From Acidobacteriota bacterium (lineage in GTDB: Bacteria > Acidobacteriota > Blastocatellia > UBA7656): a DNA stretch of 64,000 bases. Both the position numbers and the translations under genes were made by a program. Shown in pieces: positions 57,225-64,000 of this stretch (the first letter of the stretch is position 1; every line of letters begins with the position of its first letter). The stretch is from the NCBI GenBank assembly GCA_016201275.1, contig JACQDB010000038.1:40704-104703 (forward strand), given 5' to 3'. The notes below the pieces were generated by a model. The model had not been told where the DNA came from. It searched no databases and saw only the letters and a list, made by a program, of their open reading frames with translations.

Positions 57225-57784
57225 TTTTTCTCCCCTCAACGCAATTTTTTGGTGTTGCCGAAACGGTTTTATTGGTAGGGCAAACCTCATGCCGCAGCCT
57301 TTCTAAAACGATTAAGGCGCAACCGGCGCATGATTGTGGAAAGCTTCGCAAAGCAGCGCGCAAAAAACCGCAGGCGAAGCGAGCAGAGCCAGACCTGCGT
57401 GCCACAGGCAAACACAGGCTTCAAACCGTGTGCCTCCAGCACGCCGCAGCCCTACGGTTTGGCTGAGGTCATGGCCGGATCGCTGGCGTGTTACCGCACC
57501 GAAAAAAGTTGCGCGGAAATCAGACAGATGGATTGATTGCAAATCAAACACTTTTATCCGCCGGTCAACATTTGATCGCGGCCTTGTGGCGGTTTGGTTA
57601 TCGCTCATCGCGCAAACGCCCATTCAGAGGGCGGCAGCTATCCACAATTGCACAATCCTTCAGCGTAAAGAGTTGCTTGGAGCATCGGCATAGTGGTTGC
57701 ACAGGGACGAATAAGGACAACGAAGTAGTTACCGCAGCGCTGGTTTTTTCCGCTGTCGGTAAAGTTAAGAGCGGAGGTAGAAAC
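57225..57784. other. 560-bp intergenic region; no gene seen
   Basis: This spacer separates two divergent genes and must hold both promoters. It includes loosely palindromic sequence (CGGTTTGG facing CCAAACCG-like pieces near 57420-57470) and a GCGGAGGTAGAAAC ribosome binding site at its right end. Overlapping open frames here have no family resemblance and lack binding sites. I see no riboswitch consensus. Confidence 0.45.
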
Positions 57785-58180
57785 ATGAAAAAAAATTTAC
57801 GCAAGATGCTCACCCACGCCCCGGAAGAGAATGTGGGTGAGTCCACCTTAGACCCTGCACAGCTTGAGCCGAACAGTTTGCGCGAGAGAATTTATGCAGC
57901 GCTTTCCAATCTTTCACTCGAGGAACGCGCCGCCGTGCGCGACCACTTGATCGGCAGTTTGAAAGACCTCGGCGTCAATCTCAGCATGGGCTTGCTGTTG
58001 TTGGGCATACCGGCGCGCACGGTGGACGATTTAACGCCGTATGATTTGGCAAAACTCATACGCTATTTGCGAATCAATGCGCCGCAGGCAATCACGGCTA
58101 TTTCCAGTCAGCTTGCCAATCTGTTGGTGATGGCTCCGGCTACGGAAACCTCAGCGTCGCCCTTACGTCGAGCCGCTTGA
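57785..58180 (+). CDS. Small helical protein, unknown function
   Basis: The ATG at 57785 has GGAGG 8 nt upstream, giving 131 residues. No signal peptide. The middle and C-terminal parts are helical: LRERIYAALSNLSLEERAAV, GVNLSMGLLLLGIPARTVDD and LIRYLRINAPQAITAI. The last segment is moderately hydrophobic but not clearly membrane-spanning. I recognise no family. The longer open frame from 57488 is rejected as its upstream part lacks a start signal. A long hairpin-rich non-coding stretch follows. Confidence 0.6.
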   Translation: MKKNLRKMLTHAPEENVGESTLDPAQLEPNSLRERIYAALSNLSLEERAAVRDHLIGSLKDLGVNLSMGLLLLGIPARTVDDLTPYDLAKLIRYLRINAPQAITAISSQLANLLVMAPATETSASPLRRAA

Positions 58181-59360
58181 TCGCAGCAACCCTCGGTGGC
58201 TCAACCAGGGGAGCAAGGTTTTGTCGTCCGCTTGTAAGCGGAAAAATTTGCGGTCATCAGGTTCCGTTTGCAGGCCAATGGCATGAAGTTCAGACAGCGA
58301 GCGCCGTCCTCCTTGTCCGCATGGATTCGCTATCATGCGGACAGGAAGTCCGCACTTCCTGTAGGCTCGACTTTGTACAATTTTCAGAGGCGAACCAGTC
58401 TTGTTAATCCCCCCGACGGAAGTCGGTGGATACTTAAAGTCCAACCTTGCCCGAGGCTCAAAGCTGGACTTTAACCATCCCCCAACTGCCGTCGGGGGGA
58501 TTGAAAAACGCTTGCTTGCTTGGTATGTAGGCTGGACTTTAAGCATCCCCCCAACTGCCGTTGGGGGGATTCAGACGAATTGCCTCACGGCCTCGGCTCT
58601 CCGTTGGTAGATTTTTCAGAGGCGAAGTAGCCTGATTTCATAGGCTTTTTCAACCCTTGGAGTTATTGAACCTCACTTCTTTGAGGTGTGGTTCAATAAC
58701 TCCAAGCGCGAACCGCAACGTCGGCGCTTGATTGGTGTTGTTCAATCTGAAATTCGACAAAGTCGAGGTAAAGAGTTGTCTTTAACGGAATGCCTTTGGT
58801 CTGAAGGCAGAACGACGAAACCTCCCCTCGTTGACCCTTTCCCGATGGAACTACCCAGCCCTTTTGTGAGAGTTGAATGCTATGCAGCTATGCCGCTTTG
58901 AGGTGCGGAGAGTCTAGGACTCTCCGCTAGGCGATTGCTCCTGTTTCGCGGCTCTGCCGCACCAGAGGCTACACCTCAGAAAAACTTGGCGGCAGAAGCC
59001 CAAGGGCGGCGTAGCCGCAAGAGTGGGGAGGGCCGCTTGTGCAAAGGCGCAGCCTTTCCGCACCTCAAAGTGGCACAGCCGCAAGCACTGGTGGGGTAGT
59101 TACTTCCCGCTTCACTTAATATTCGATGGCCAACACTTGCGCTCGCACCACAGTGCTGCGGTAAGGGCTGGGCGAACTTCACCAGAGCTTTGGGCGAAAA
59201 CTCGCTATCTTTGCCAAGCCGCTACAAAAACCGCCGTTTTTATTCGCTAAATCCACTTTTTTTCAACGGCATATCGCTTGCTCATTGCGATACCGTTATC
59301 TTTTAAGCGCGAACATCACCGCCACGCCCGAAAAGCAATGGGGAGAAGGAAAGGTCTGAA
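58181..59360. repeat. 1.2-kb non-coding, hairpin-rich stretch
   Basis: No credible gene. Visible structures: ATCCCCCCAACTGCCGTTGG hairpins near 58478-58504 and 58543-58571, with a related unit in reverse near 58407; TTGGAGTTATTGAACC (58657-58672) pairing perfectly with GGTTCAATAACTCCAA (58690-58705) around a nested ACCTCA/TGAGGT stem; GCGGAGAGTC/GACTCTCCGC at 58905-58927; and TTTGAGGTGCGG (58898) facing CCGCACCTCAAA near 59060. The shared GGACTTTAA pieces precede the first hairpins. A partial GCCAATGGCATGAAGTTCAG unit near 58275 resembles the narJ-narI element. Confidence 0.75.
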
Positions 59361-59918
59361 GTGGAACGCCATCATCAAAGTGAGCCAAACGCTTTATCTG
59401 TGAATGAGGAAAAACCTTTTATGGCAGCCCTGACCAACCACTTGTCCGACAACGATCTGCACAGTCTGGTACTGCGTCAACTGGAACCCCTAGCCGAAAT
59501 TGATCTTCACGCTCTTCATATCACTGTAGAAGAAGGCGTGGTCACGCTGGCCGGATTGGTGAAGACGCAGGCCGCGAGCATCGCCGCAGAACGCGCCGTC
59601 AAACGGGCTTATGGCGTCCGCGCTCTGGTCAATGATCTGGAGGTCAAAGCGCCGCCGGAACGCCTCAACACAGAGATTGCCAGAGACGCGCTGCGCGCTT
59701 TGTATGACAGCATCTGTGTTCCCACCGATCAGGTATTGTTGACGGTCAGCGAAGGCGTCATCACCCTTGAAGGCAAGGTGCAATGGGAGTTTCAACGAAT
59801 GATTGCCGAATCTTCAGTGAAATTTCTGGCGGGTGTCAAAGGGGTTCGCAATCACATTCAAATCCGCGTGCCGACCGAAGACCTGCCTGCGGAAACCGTC
59901 TTGCAAAGCCAGCCTTGA
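59361..59918 (+). CDS. Protein with two BON domains
   Basis: The 185-residue protein starts at GTG (59361, AAGGAAAGG upstream) or at the ATG at 59421. Two BON domains are visible, about 45-100 (LHITVEEGVVTLAGLVKTQA, GVRALVNDLEVK) and about 105-175 (VLLTVSEGVITLEGKVQWEF, GVKGVRNHIQI). No signal peptide is seen at either start, so a cytoplasmic location is likely, unlike OsmY. BON domains bind lipids or protein partners and often accompany stress responses. It stands alone, after the hairpin-rich stretch. Confidence 0.88.
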   Translation: MERHHQSEPNALSVNEEKPFMAALTNHLSDNDLHSLVLRQLEPLAEIDLHALHITVEEGVVTLAGLVKTQAASIAAERAVKRAYGVRALVNDLEVKAPPERLNTEIARDALRALYDSICVPTDQVLLTVSEGVITLEGKVQWEFQRMIAESSVKFLAGVKGVRNHIQIRVPTEDLPAETVLQSQP

Positions 59919-59954
59919 CCTTGCCCAACTTGCTCTCAGCGGTCAACGCCGCGC

Positions 59955-60083
59955 CTAGAGCGGTTTTCATATGTGTGTACGGAACGCGCTATCGTTGAGC
60001 AGCGGTCTGTGACCGTGCGAAGGTCTTCGACCGCCGCTCAACCGGTTTGAGGTTTCGGTAATCTCAAACCCAAACCGCTCTAG
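59955..60083. repeat. Candidate MITE family B (about 129 bp)
   Basis: CTAGAGCGGTTTT (59955-59967) faces AAACCGCTCTAG (60072-60083). The TA next to GAGCG on both sides (TAGAGCGG and CCGCTCTA) fits the TA duplication seen for family A. Inside is a GTTGAGCAGCGGTC/GACCGCCGCTCAAC hairpin (59996-60042), related to the GTTGAGAGGCGGTC core of other elements, and a GGTTTGAG/CTCAAACC pair. It lies between convergent genes. Confidence 0.7.
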
Positions 60084-60110
60084 TTTACGCCGGTCGCCGC
60101 TTCATTTCGA

Positions 60111-60755
60111 TCAAACCGCGAAAGGCCGCACGGCGAAATCAGCCAACGTAATCGTCCAGTTCTGCCGGTCGCCGCTTGCCACAAATTTGATGAGCGTTTC
60201 ACTCGTCACCGCCACGGTCAACAGCACCAAATTTCTCGCCAACGGATAATCGCACACATCATCGTGCGTCGCCGAAGGCACACGATAGCCATCGTTCCAC
60301 ATCACCTCTGCATAAGCGCTCGCCAAACCCGCGTGCAGGCATTCCATACCAACGCTTTGACAATATTCTTTCACGACGCGACGCGAGGCGCTGTTATCGA
60401 AAGCGTCAACGACTAGAGCGCTGTCTTGCAAAAGCTTCGCGGCATTCGTGGCGGTCAATTCATCCAGGCGCGCATCTACTTTCACCCCCACAGCGCGATA
60501 CAGAGAGTTGGCGAGAATCTTCGCTTTGAAGGCTCCGACATCGGAAAGAAAATACGGTTGTGTGGAAAGATTGCGCTCTTCTATGCGGTCGCGGTCAATG
60601 ACGCGCAACGCAGCGAAGCCCTGTCTGGCAAGCGCTTCCACCAGGTTCGCTCCCAACGCGCCCGCTCCGCACACCGTCACTTTGAACTGGCGCAAGCGCT
60701 GCATCACCTCGGCGCTGCGGTGCAATTGTTCATGAAAGAAAAATGCGTTACTCAT
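60111..60755 (-). CDS. ThiF/E1-like ATP-dependent activating enzyme
   Basis: The ATG at 60755 gives 214 residues. Rossmann motif VTVCGAGALGANLVEAL near 26-42, RVIDRDRIEERNLSTQPY, then VVDAFDNSASRRVV and a Cys in HDDVCDYPLARNL. These are the adenylation-domain features of the ThiF/MoeB/E1 family, here in compact form. The purine-rich GGAGAAGGGGAGAAGGG before the ATG is a strong binding region. It follows an unknown gene and a phosphoesterase on one strand; no ubiquitin-like or ThiS protein is visible, so the partner may be the unknown neighbour. Confidence 0.85.
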   Translation of the reverse strand: MSNAFFFHEQLHRSAEVMQRLRQFKVTVCGAGALGANLVEALARQGFAALRVIDRDRIEERNLSTQPYFLSDVGAFKAKILANSLYRAVGVKVDARLDELTATNAAKLLQDSALVVDAFDNSASRRVVKEYCQSVGMECLHAGLASAYAEVMWNDGYRVPSATHDDVCDYPLARNLVLLTVAVTSETLIKFVASGDRQNWTITLADFAVRPFAV

Positions 60756-60796
60756 CCCTTCTCCCCTTCTCCCCTTCTCCCTCACTCCCCTGTCCG

Positions 60797-61666
60797 TCAC
60801 CATTCGCCGTCAATAACGCCGACCAACGATTGTAAATCGAAATCTCTATCCCTGCCGCTCAAACAGATGCCCGAACTGATGACCGTCAACTCGGCTTTGC
60901 TGATCGCCGAAGCGTGACGCTCGCCGCTGCGCGAAGTCCACTCAACCGTCCAGTAGTCGCCACGGTCGGTGTAGCTTTGAAGATTGCCGCCGCCTACTTC
61001 AAGCGCCTGTTGCAAGCGCTCGGCATCAGTTTGAGGTGCAGGCAAAACTTCTGCGCGGTGGTGTCGGCGATGGCGAGTCGGCGGCACATAAGGCTGCAAG
61101 GCCAATTGATAAGCGGTTCGCATTTCCGGCGTCAGATGTTCAAAGCGCAAGTCTGCCGCTTGCGTGTTGTCGGCCAACGCTTGGCGCAGAGTTTGCGCGA
61201 GAAGCGGATCGCTGCGCCGGTCTGCGTCTGCAAAGAAAAAAGCGCTGCCATCTGTACAAGCGATGATTGACTCGAACGGTGCGCCTTCCGTGACCAGATG
61301 AATCAACATCGGTCGCGCCTGTTGAAAGCGTTGTTCGGCGTCGGCTTCATTCGCTGGATACGCCAGCCAGGTCTGCCCTCGAAGTTGCAATGCCAGCCGC
61401 ACGCGCAAGGGCTTGAGCAATTTCATATACTCGGCAATTTGATAGAGGTTGGCTTCTTCCAACAGTTCCGCTTGCTTGTCGCTCAACGGCAGAAAAATGC
61501 CCCAGCCTTCAAAGTCATCGGGCAGCGCCTTGAAGGTGTAAATCAAATTGTTGACCCGGGCGCGCAGCTTGCCGCCGCGCACACACGGTGCGAAGAACTC
61601 GGTGTTGAGCAATTGCGCTTCTCCTTGCGCCATCGCATTGATTAATTTTTTCAGCTTCTCGCTCAT
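60797..61666 (-). CDS. Unknown protein in the phosphoesterase-ThiF cluster
   Basis: The 289-residue protein has no signal peptide or membrane segment. The N-terminal part (LRARVNNLIYTFKALPDDFEGWGIF, NLYQIAEYMKLLKPLRVRL) looks alpha/beta. A basic linker (PPTRHRRHHRAEVLP) separates it from a C-terminal domain with TDRGDYWTVEWTSRSGERHA and SGICLSGRDRDFDLQSLVG. I do not recognise a family. Its neighbours and order (phosphoesterase, this, ThiF-like) suggest a common pathway, perhaps with this as substrate or helper of the activating enzyme. That is inference. Confidence 0.75.
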   Translation of the reverse strand: MSEKLKKLINAMAQGEAQLLNTEFFAPCVRGGKLRARVNNLIYTFKALPDDFEGWGIFLPLSDKQAELLEEANLYQIAEYMKLLKPLRVRLALQLRGQTWLAYPANEADAEQRFQQARPMLIHLVTEGAPFESIIACTDGSAFFFADADRRSDPLLAQTLRQALADNTQAADLRFEHLTPEMRTAYQLALQPYVPPTRHRRHHRAEVLPAPQTDAERLQQALEVGGGNLQSYTDRGDYWTVEWTSRSGERHASAISKAELTVISSGICLSGRDRDFDLQSLVGVIDGEW

Positions 61667-61672
61667 TTTGAA

Positions 61673-62419
61673 TTAATCGGTGACGCGGCCTAGGCTGAGT
61701 TGATGCGCCCAATCGTCGCGCCCTTGTCGTCGCGCCTGTTCTGCGGCACTCCGAGAGTCATAAGGAATCTTCAAAAGTTCTATGCGCCAATCACGCCCAC
61801 GCTTTTCGATGATGGCATACGAAGCGAGCGGCGAATAATTTTGCATCGCGTGATTGTTCGGCAAATCGTCAGCATAAGCTGGTAAGCCAACGCTGCCGGG
61901 ATTGACGATGAGCGCGCCCGAAGACATTTGCACGACTCGCGGGATGTGCGTATGTCCGCACAAAATCAAAGTCGCATTGACGCCATTGAGTTCGCCCATA
62001 ATCGCCTCTTCGCGCTTGACTACAGGAAAGCCGCGCGTCACATCTTCCAACAAATACACCATGTCGCTGCGAGGCGACCCGTGACAGAGAAAGATTCCGT
62101 CAGCAAGCGTCAAGGTTTTCGGTAACGCTCGCAACCACGCGACAAGGTCTGCGCCAAGTTCGTGTAGGACATACGCGAGCGTCGCGTTCTTTTCGCTTTG
62201 CGTAGAGTCAGCGTCATAGATGTCGCGGTCTTGATTGCCTTGAATGGTTACGACATCAAGGGTCTGCAAAAGTTGAAACGTCTCTTTCGGTTTGAGCGGC
62301 CCATAAAAAATGTCTCCGAGATTGACGAACTTTTCGACACCCCGCCGTCGTGCGTCTTCCAGCACCGCCTCCAGCGCCCAAACATTTCCGTGAATATCCG
62401 ATAGAATGCCAAATTTCAT
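61673..62419 (-). CDS. Metallophosphoesterase (YfcE-like)
   Basis: The 248 residues carry the calcineurin-like metal motifs: ILSDIHGN (1-15 region), NLGDIFYGP, IQGNQDRD, FLCHGSPRSD and LCGHTHIPR, in the usual order, so the dimetal site is complete. It probably cleaves a phosphodiester in a small molecule or nucleotide. The DLP-like mid-insert (ELGADLVAWLRALPKTL) is typical of the small YfcE-type. It is first in a three-gene minus-strand unit with the unknown and ThiF-like genes. Confidence 0.92.
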   Translation of the reverse strand: MKFGILSDIHGNVWALEAVLEDARRRGVEKFVNLGDIFYGPLKPKETFQLLQTLDVVTIQGNQDRDIYDADSTQSEKNATLAYVLHELGADLVAWLRALPKTLTLADGIFLCHGSPRSDMVYLLEDVTRGFPVVKREEAIMGELNGVNATLILCGHTHIPRVVQMSSGALIVNPGSVGLPAYADDLPNNHAMQNYSPLASYAIIEKRGRDWRIELLKIPYDSRSAAEQARRQGRDDWAHQLSLGRVTD

Positions 62420-62479
62420 GATTATCGTTTTATAGCAACTTGCCGTTGCAGTGATACTGCAAACAGCGGTTCGCTTCTC

Positions 62480-62612
62480 CCCTAGTCTGCGAATGCGGAC
62501 GACAGCATAAAGCCCTGTGCGTGAGCGCGGGGTTCAACGTGCGTGAGCGCGGGGTGAGGCGCGTTTTCAAGATTCACCTAGCCCGCGAAGCGGTTGATAG
62601 ACCGTCAAAATC
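62480..62612. repeat. REP-like cluster on the left of the RAYT gene
   Basis: Units of the family seen at 21666 and 24477: AGTCTGCGAATGCGGACGAC, CATAAAGCCCTGTGCGTGAG with CGCGGGGT, and TAGCCCGCGAAGCGG followed by TTGATAG. They lie just past the stop of the transposase gene. The combination of a GC-rich hairpin, a GATAG-type spacer and CATAAAGCCC recurs in other clusters. Confidence 0.8.
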
Positions 62613-62619
62613 AACCGCA

Positions 62620-63072
62620 TTATTTCCACAAATATTTTTCATCAAACTCAATTTCATTGGCTTGCAAAAATGCCAAAAACTCATCTCTGAACGAACGCTT
62701 TTGATGATGCTTTTCTTGATTGGCAATGTAGTTTCGCACTTCGGCAATTTGCGAGGCGCTCACCGTAAACGCTCCATAGCCATTCTGCCAAGCGAAATCT
62801 TTTTGTTCTGGAAACACCTTGTGCATCCAGCCTGACGCATTCGCTTTGCAATCTCGAATCACCTCAGACAGAGCTTTGTCCTGTCTGAGTTTTGCCAGAA
62901 CATGAACGTGATCGGCTATGCCATTGATTGCCAAAACGATGCCGCCTTGAGCGCGAATGATGCCGCCGATGTATTCGTACAAACGCTCTTGATAGGCGTT
63001 CGTAATGATCGGCTCGCGGTCTTTGGTTGAAAAAATGATGTGGTAAATCAAATTCACGTATGAGTGAGGCAT
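62620..63072 (-). CDS. REP-associated tyrosine transposase (IS200-like, RAYT type)
   Basis: The ATG at 63072 (GGAGGG upstream) gives 150 residues starting MPHSYVNLIYHIIFSTKDRE. It is a single Y1 transposase domain: HUH-type histidines H55 and H57 in GIADHVHVLAKL and the likely nucleophile Y115 in EVRNYIANQEKHHQ. REP-like palindromes occur on both sides and elsewhere in the window. That arrangement matches the RAYT/REP systems, in which such an enzyme is domesticated and moves REP hairpins. No tnpB-like gene is present, and the upstream open frame is repeat DNA. Confidence 0.9.
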   Translation of the reverse strand: MPHSYVNLIYHIIFSTKDREPIITNAYQERLYEYIGGIIRAQGGIVLAINGIADHVHVLAKLRQDKALSEVIRDCKANASGWMHKVFPEQKDFAWQNGYGAFTVSASQIAEVRNYIANQEKHHQKRSFRDEFLAFLQANEIEFDEKYLWK

Positions 63073-63085
63073 CCGTAATCCCTCC

Positions 63086-63520
63086 GATTTAAGCTCACGT
63101 AGTGAGCGGTAGCATAAAGCCCCGTGCGTGAGCGCGAGGTAAAAGTGCAATACCCATTCTCCTAGCCCACGTATGCGGACGACAGCATAAACGATAATGG
63201 CAAAAAGCAACGAGCGCCTCTCAGCCCGCGAATGTGGGCAACAGCATAACCAGAACGGGCATAAAGCAACGAGTGCATCAAGCAACGAGCGACGCTCAAC
63301 CCGCGTATGCGGGTGATAGCATAAAGCCCAGTATGGAGCGCAGCGCAATGCTGGGTGACAGCGCAGGATAATTTCCGCTAGCCCGCGAAGGCGGGCGATA
63401 GAGTTTGCGATTCAAATATCTATCACCCGCTTCGCGGGCTAGTCGGAGAGGGGAATGCTTGCCTACCCCGCGCTCACGCACGGGGCTTTATACTGCCGCC
63501 CACTTCGCGGGCTCGGATGC
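63086..63520. repeat. REP-like cluster upstream of the RAYT gene
   Basis: A dense array of units: AGCTCACGTAGTGAGCGGTAG with CATAAAGCCCCGTGCG; TAGCCCACGTATGCGGACGAC; AGCCCGCGAATGTGGGCAAC; CCCGCGTATGCGGGTGATAG with CATAAAGCCCAG; and a BIME-like pair (TAGCCCGCGAAGGCGGGCGA facing CACCCGCTTCGCGGGCTAG, 63391-63441). Degenerate copies show the elements have diverged in place. No credible gene lies in the 504-bp spacer 63073-63576. Confidence 0.85.
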
Positions 63521-63576
63521 GTGGTTGTTAGAAGGCGTTTCATGACTTACCCGGTTGTTAGACCACCTATGCTTAA

Positions 63577-64000
63577 TCATGAAGTAATAGGAAGTGCACC
63601 CTCTAATCTTTTAGCTTCCACATACATACTATCGAGCGACTTCTGGATTAAATCAATTATGGCGTCGATGTTTGAAAGCTCTTCAGTACCATATATCTTA
63701 TTTTGTACCGTCCCAACGATCTTTCCATGGGAACTGTTCTTAACGTACAGATTGGCTTCCCTCACTGTGAGATCAGAATGGGCATGAATTCGATCTCGTG
63801 CATCAATTATTCTCTTATGCAATTCGATATGCTCGGTGGGGATGTGCGGCTCATCAAGTCTCCGTTGCGGAAAGTATCACTCGCGCTTTGTCATTTGAGG
63901 CAAATGCTCTTCCAGCCAATGCTGTAGGCGCGTTTGTACCCCAGGTGAGAGCTTGAGTACCAGGTAAACGAAACTCAAGGTCTCAAAGATTTCAAAGTAC
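63577..64000 (-). pseudogene. C-terminal part of an unknown gene with an in-frame TGA (partial)
   Basis: From the right edge on the minus strand one frame reads YFEIFETLSFVYLVLKLSPG, VQTRLQHWLEEHLPQMTKRE, then TGA at 63877-63879, then without a frame shift YFPQRRLDEPHIPTEHIELH, KRIIDARDRIHAHSDLTVRE and on to a stop at 63577. There is no ATG after the TGA; only TTG at 63822. Both parts look coding and in one frame, so a nonsense mutation in one gene is the simplest reading. Alternatively, two overlapping genes end and start here. The RDRIHAHSD motif recalls HEPN-type or similar helical proteins; no function is assigned. Confidence 0.55.

Noticed and set aside
57488..57784. A long upstream extension of the 57785-58180 gene.
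   Set aside because: It has no start signal or family resemblance, while ATG at 57785 has a clear GGAGG.
58686..58901. 71-residue open frame in the hairpin-rich block.
   Set aside because: It starts inside a hairpin, has no binding site and shows no coding features.
63073..63348. A 92-residue Cys/Leu-rich extension of the RAYT transposase.
   Set aside because: It is read through REP-like repeats; the ATG at 63072 with GGAGGG is the expected Y1 transposase start.

Overview
The window looks like a chromosomal segment of a Gram-negative soil or sediment bacterium of the Acidobacteriota, most likely class Blastocatellia. This is an inference from content: an OmpR-type winged-helix regulator fused to a membrane helix and TPRs, secreted S9, S15 and amidohydrolase enzymes, an alternative complex III operon, and a large load of intergenic palindromic repeats. 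No rRNA, tRNA or CRISPR array was seen.

Layout. 0-14.8 kb: a partial gene, YihY, an orphan S24-like protein, the rpmE-DUF1385-prfA cluster, then hydrolases, a histidine-box membrane protein, a frameshifted VOC gene, an S9 peptidase, an SDR, the winged-helix/TPR regulator and two small + strand genes. 14.8-19.1 kb: a Cys/Met-metabolism PLP enzyme, a secreted small protein, a YwiC-like protein and a nitronate monooxygenase. 19.3-37.5 kb: one 18-kb leftward operon, rrf2-narC-narG-narH-narJ-narI-actA-actB-actC-actD-actE-actF::narK. It places a complete alternative complex III (quinol:cytochrome c oxidoreductase) inside a Thermus-like narCGHJI-K arrangement, and its last gene is a single reading frame joining ActF to a NarK-type nitrate/nitrite transporter. 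A PAS-LuxR regulator at 38.3 kb shares a 24-bp operator-like sequence with the operon promoter region. 39-48.7 kb: S9 and S15 hydrolases, a PepSY protein next to a pseudogene carrying a MITE, a VapBC-like pair, a ChbG/YdjC deacetylase, an ABC-F protein, a TPR protein and DedA. 49.7-56.1 kb: a four-gene DUF2892-TolC-MFP-RND efflux operon behind a perfect 24-bp palindrome. 56-64 kb: a cysteine-synthase-like gene, a 1.2-kb hairpin-rich non-coding stretch, a BON protein, a phosphoesterase-unknown-ThiF cluster, and a RAYT-type transposase flanked by REP-like repeats, with a broken gene at the right edge.

How it works together (inference). Quinol can be oxidised by NarI directly or by complex III, which passes electrons to c-type hemes (ActA, ActE, NarC). 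Nitrate is imported by the NarK half of the fusion and reduced by cytoplasmic NarGH. No terminal oxidase lies next to complex III, unlike many act loci.

Repeats are the second theme. At least seven palindromic or tandem families occur. Nearly every non-overlapping junction of the nar-act operon is filled by one of them, and heptamer arrays supply the apparent Shine-Dalgarno sequences of prfA, narH and actB. Two MITE-like families (98 bp and about 129 bp) have TA target sites and GAGCG termini, suggesting mobilisation by an IS630/mariner-type transposase not present here.
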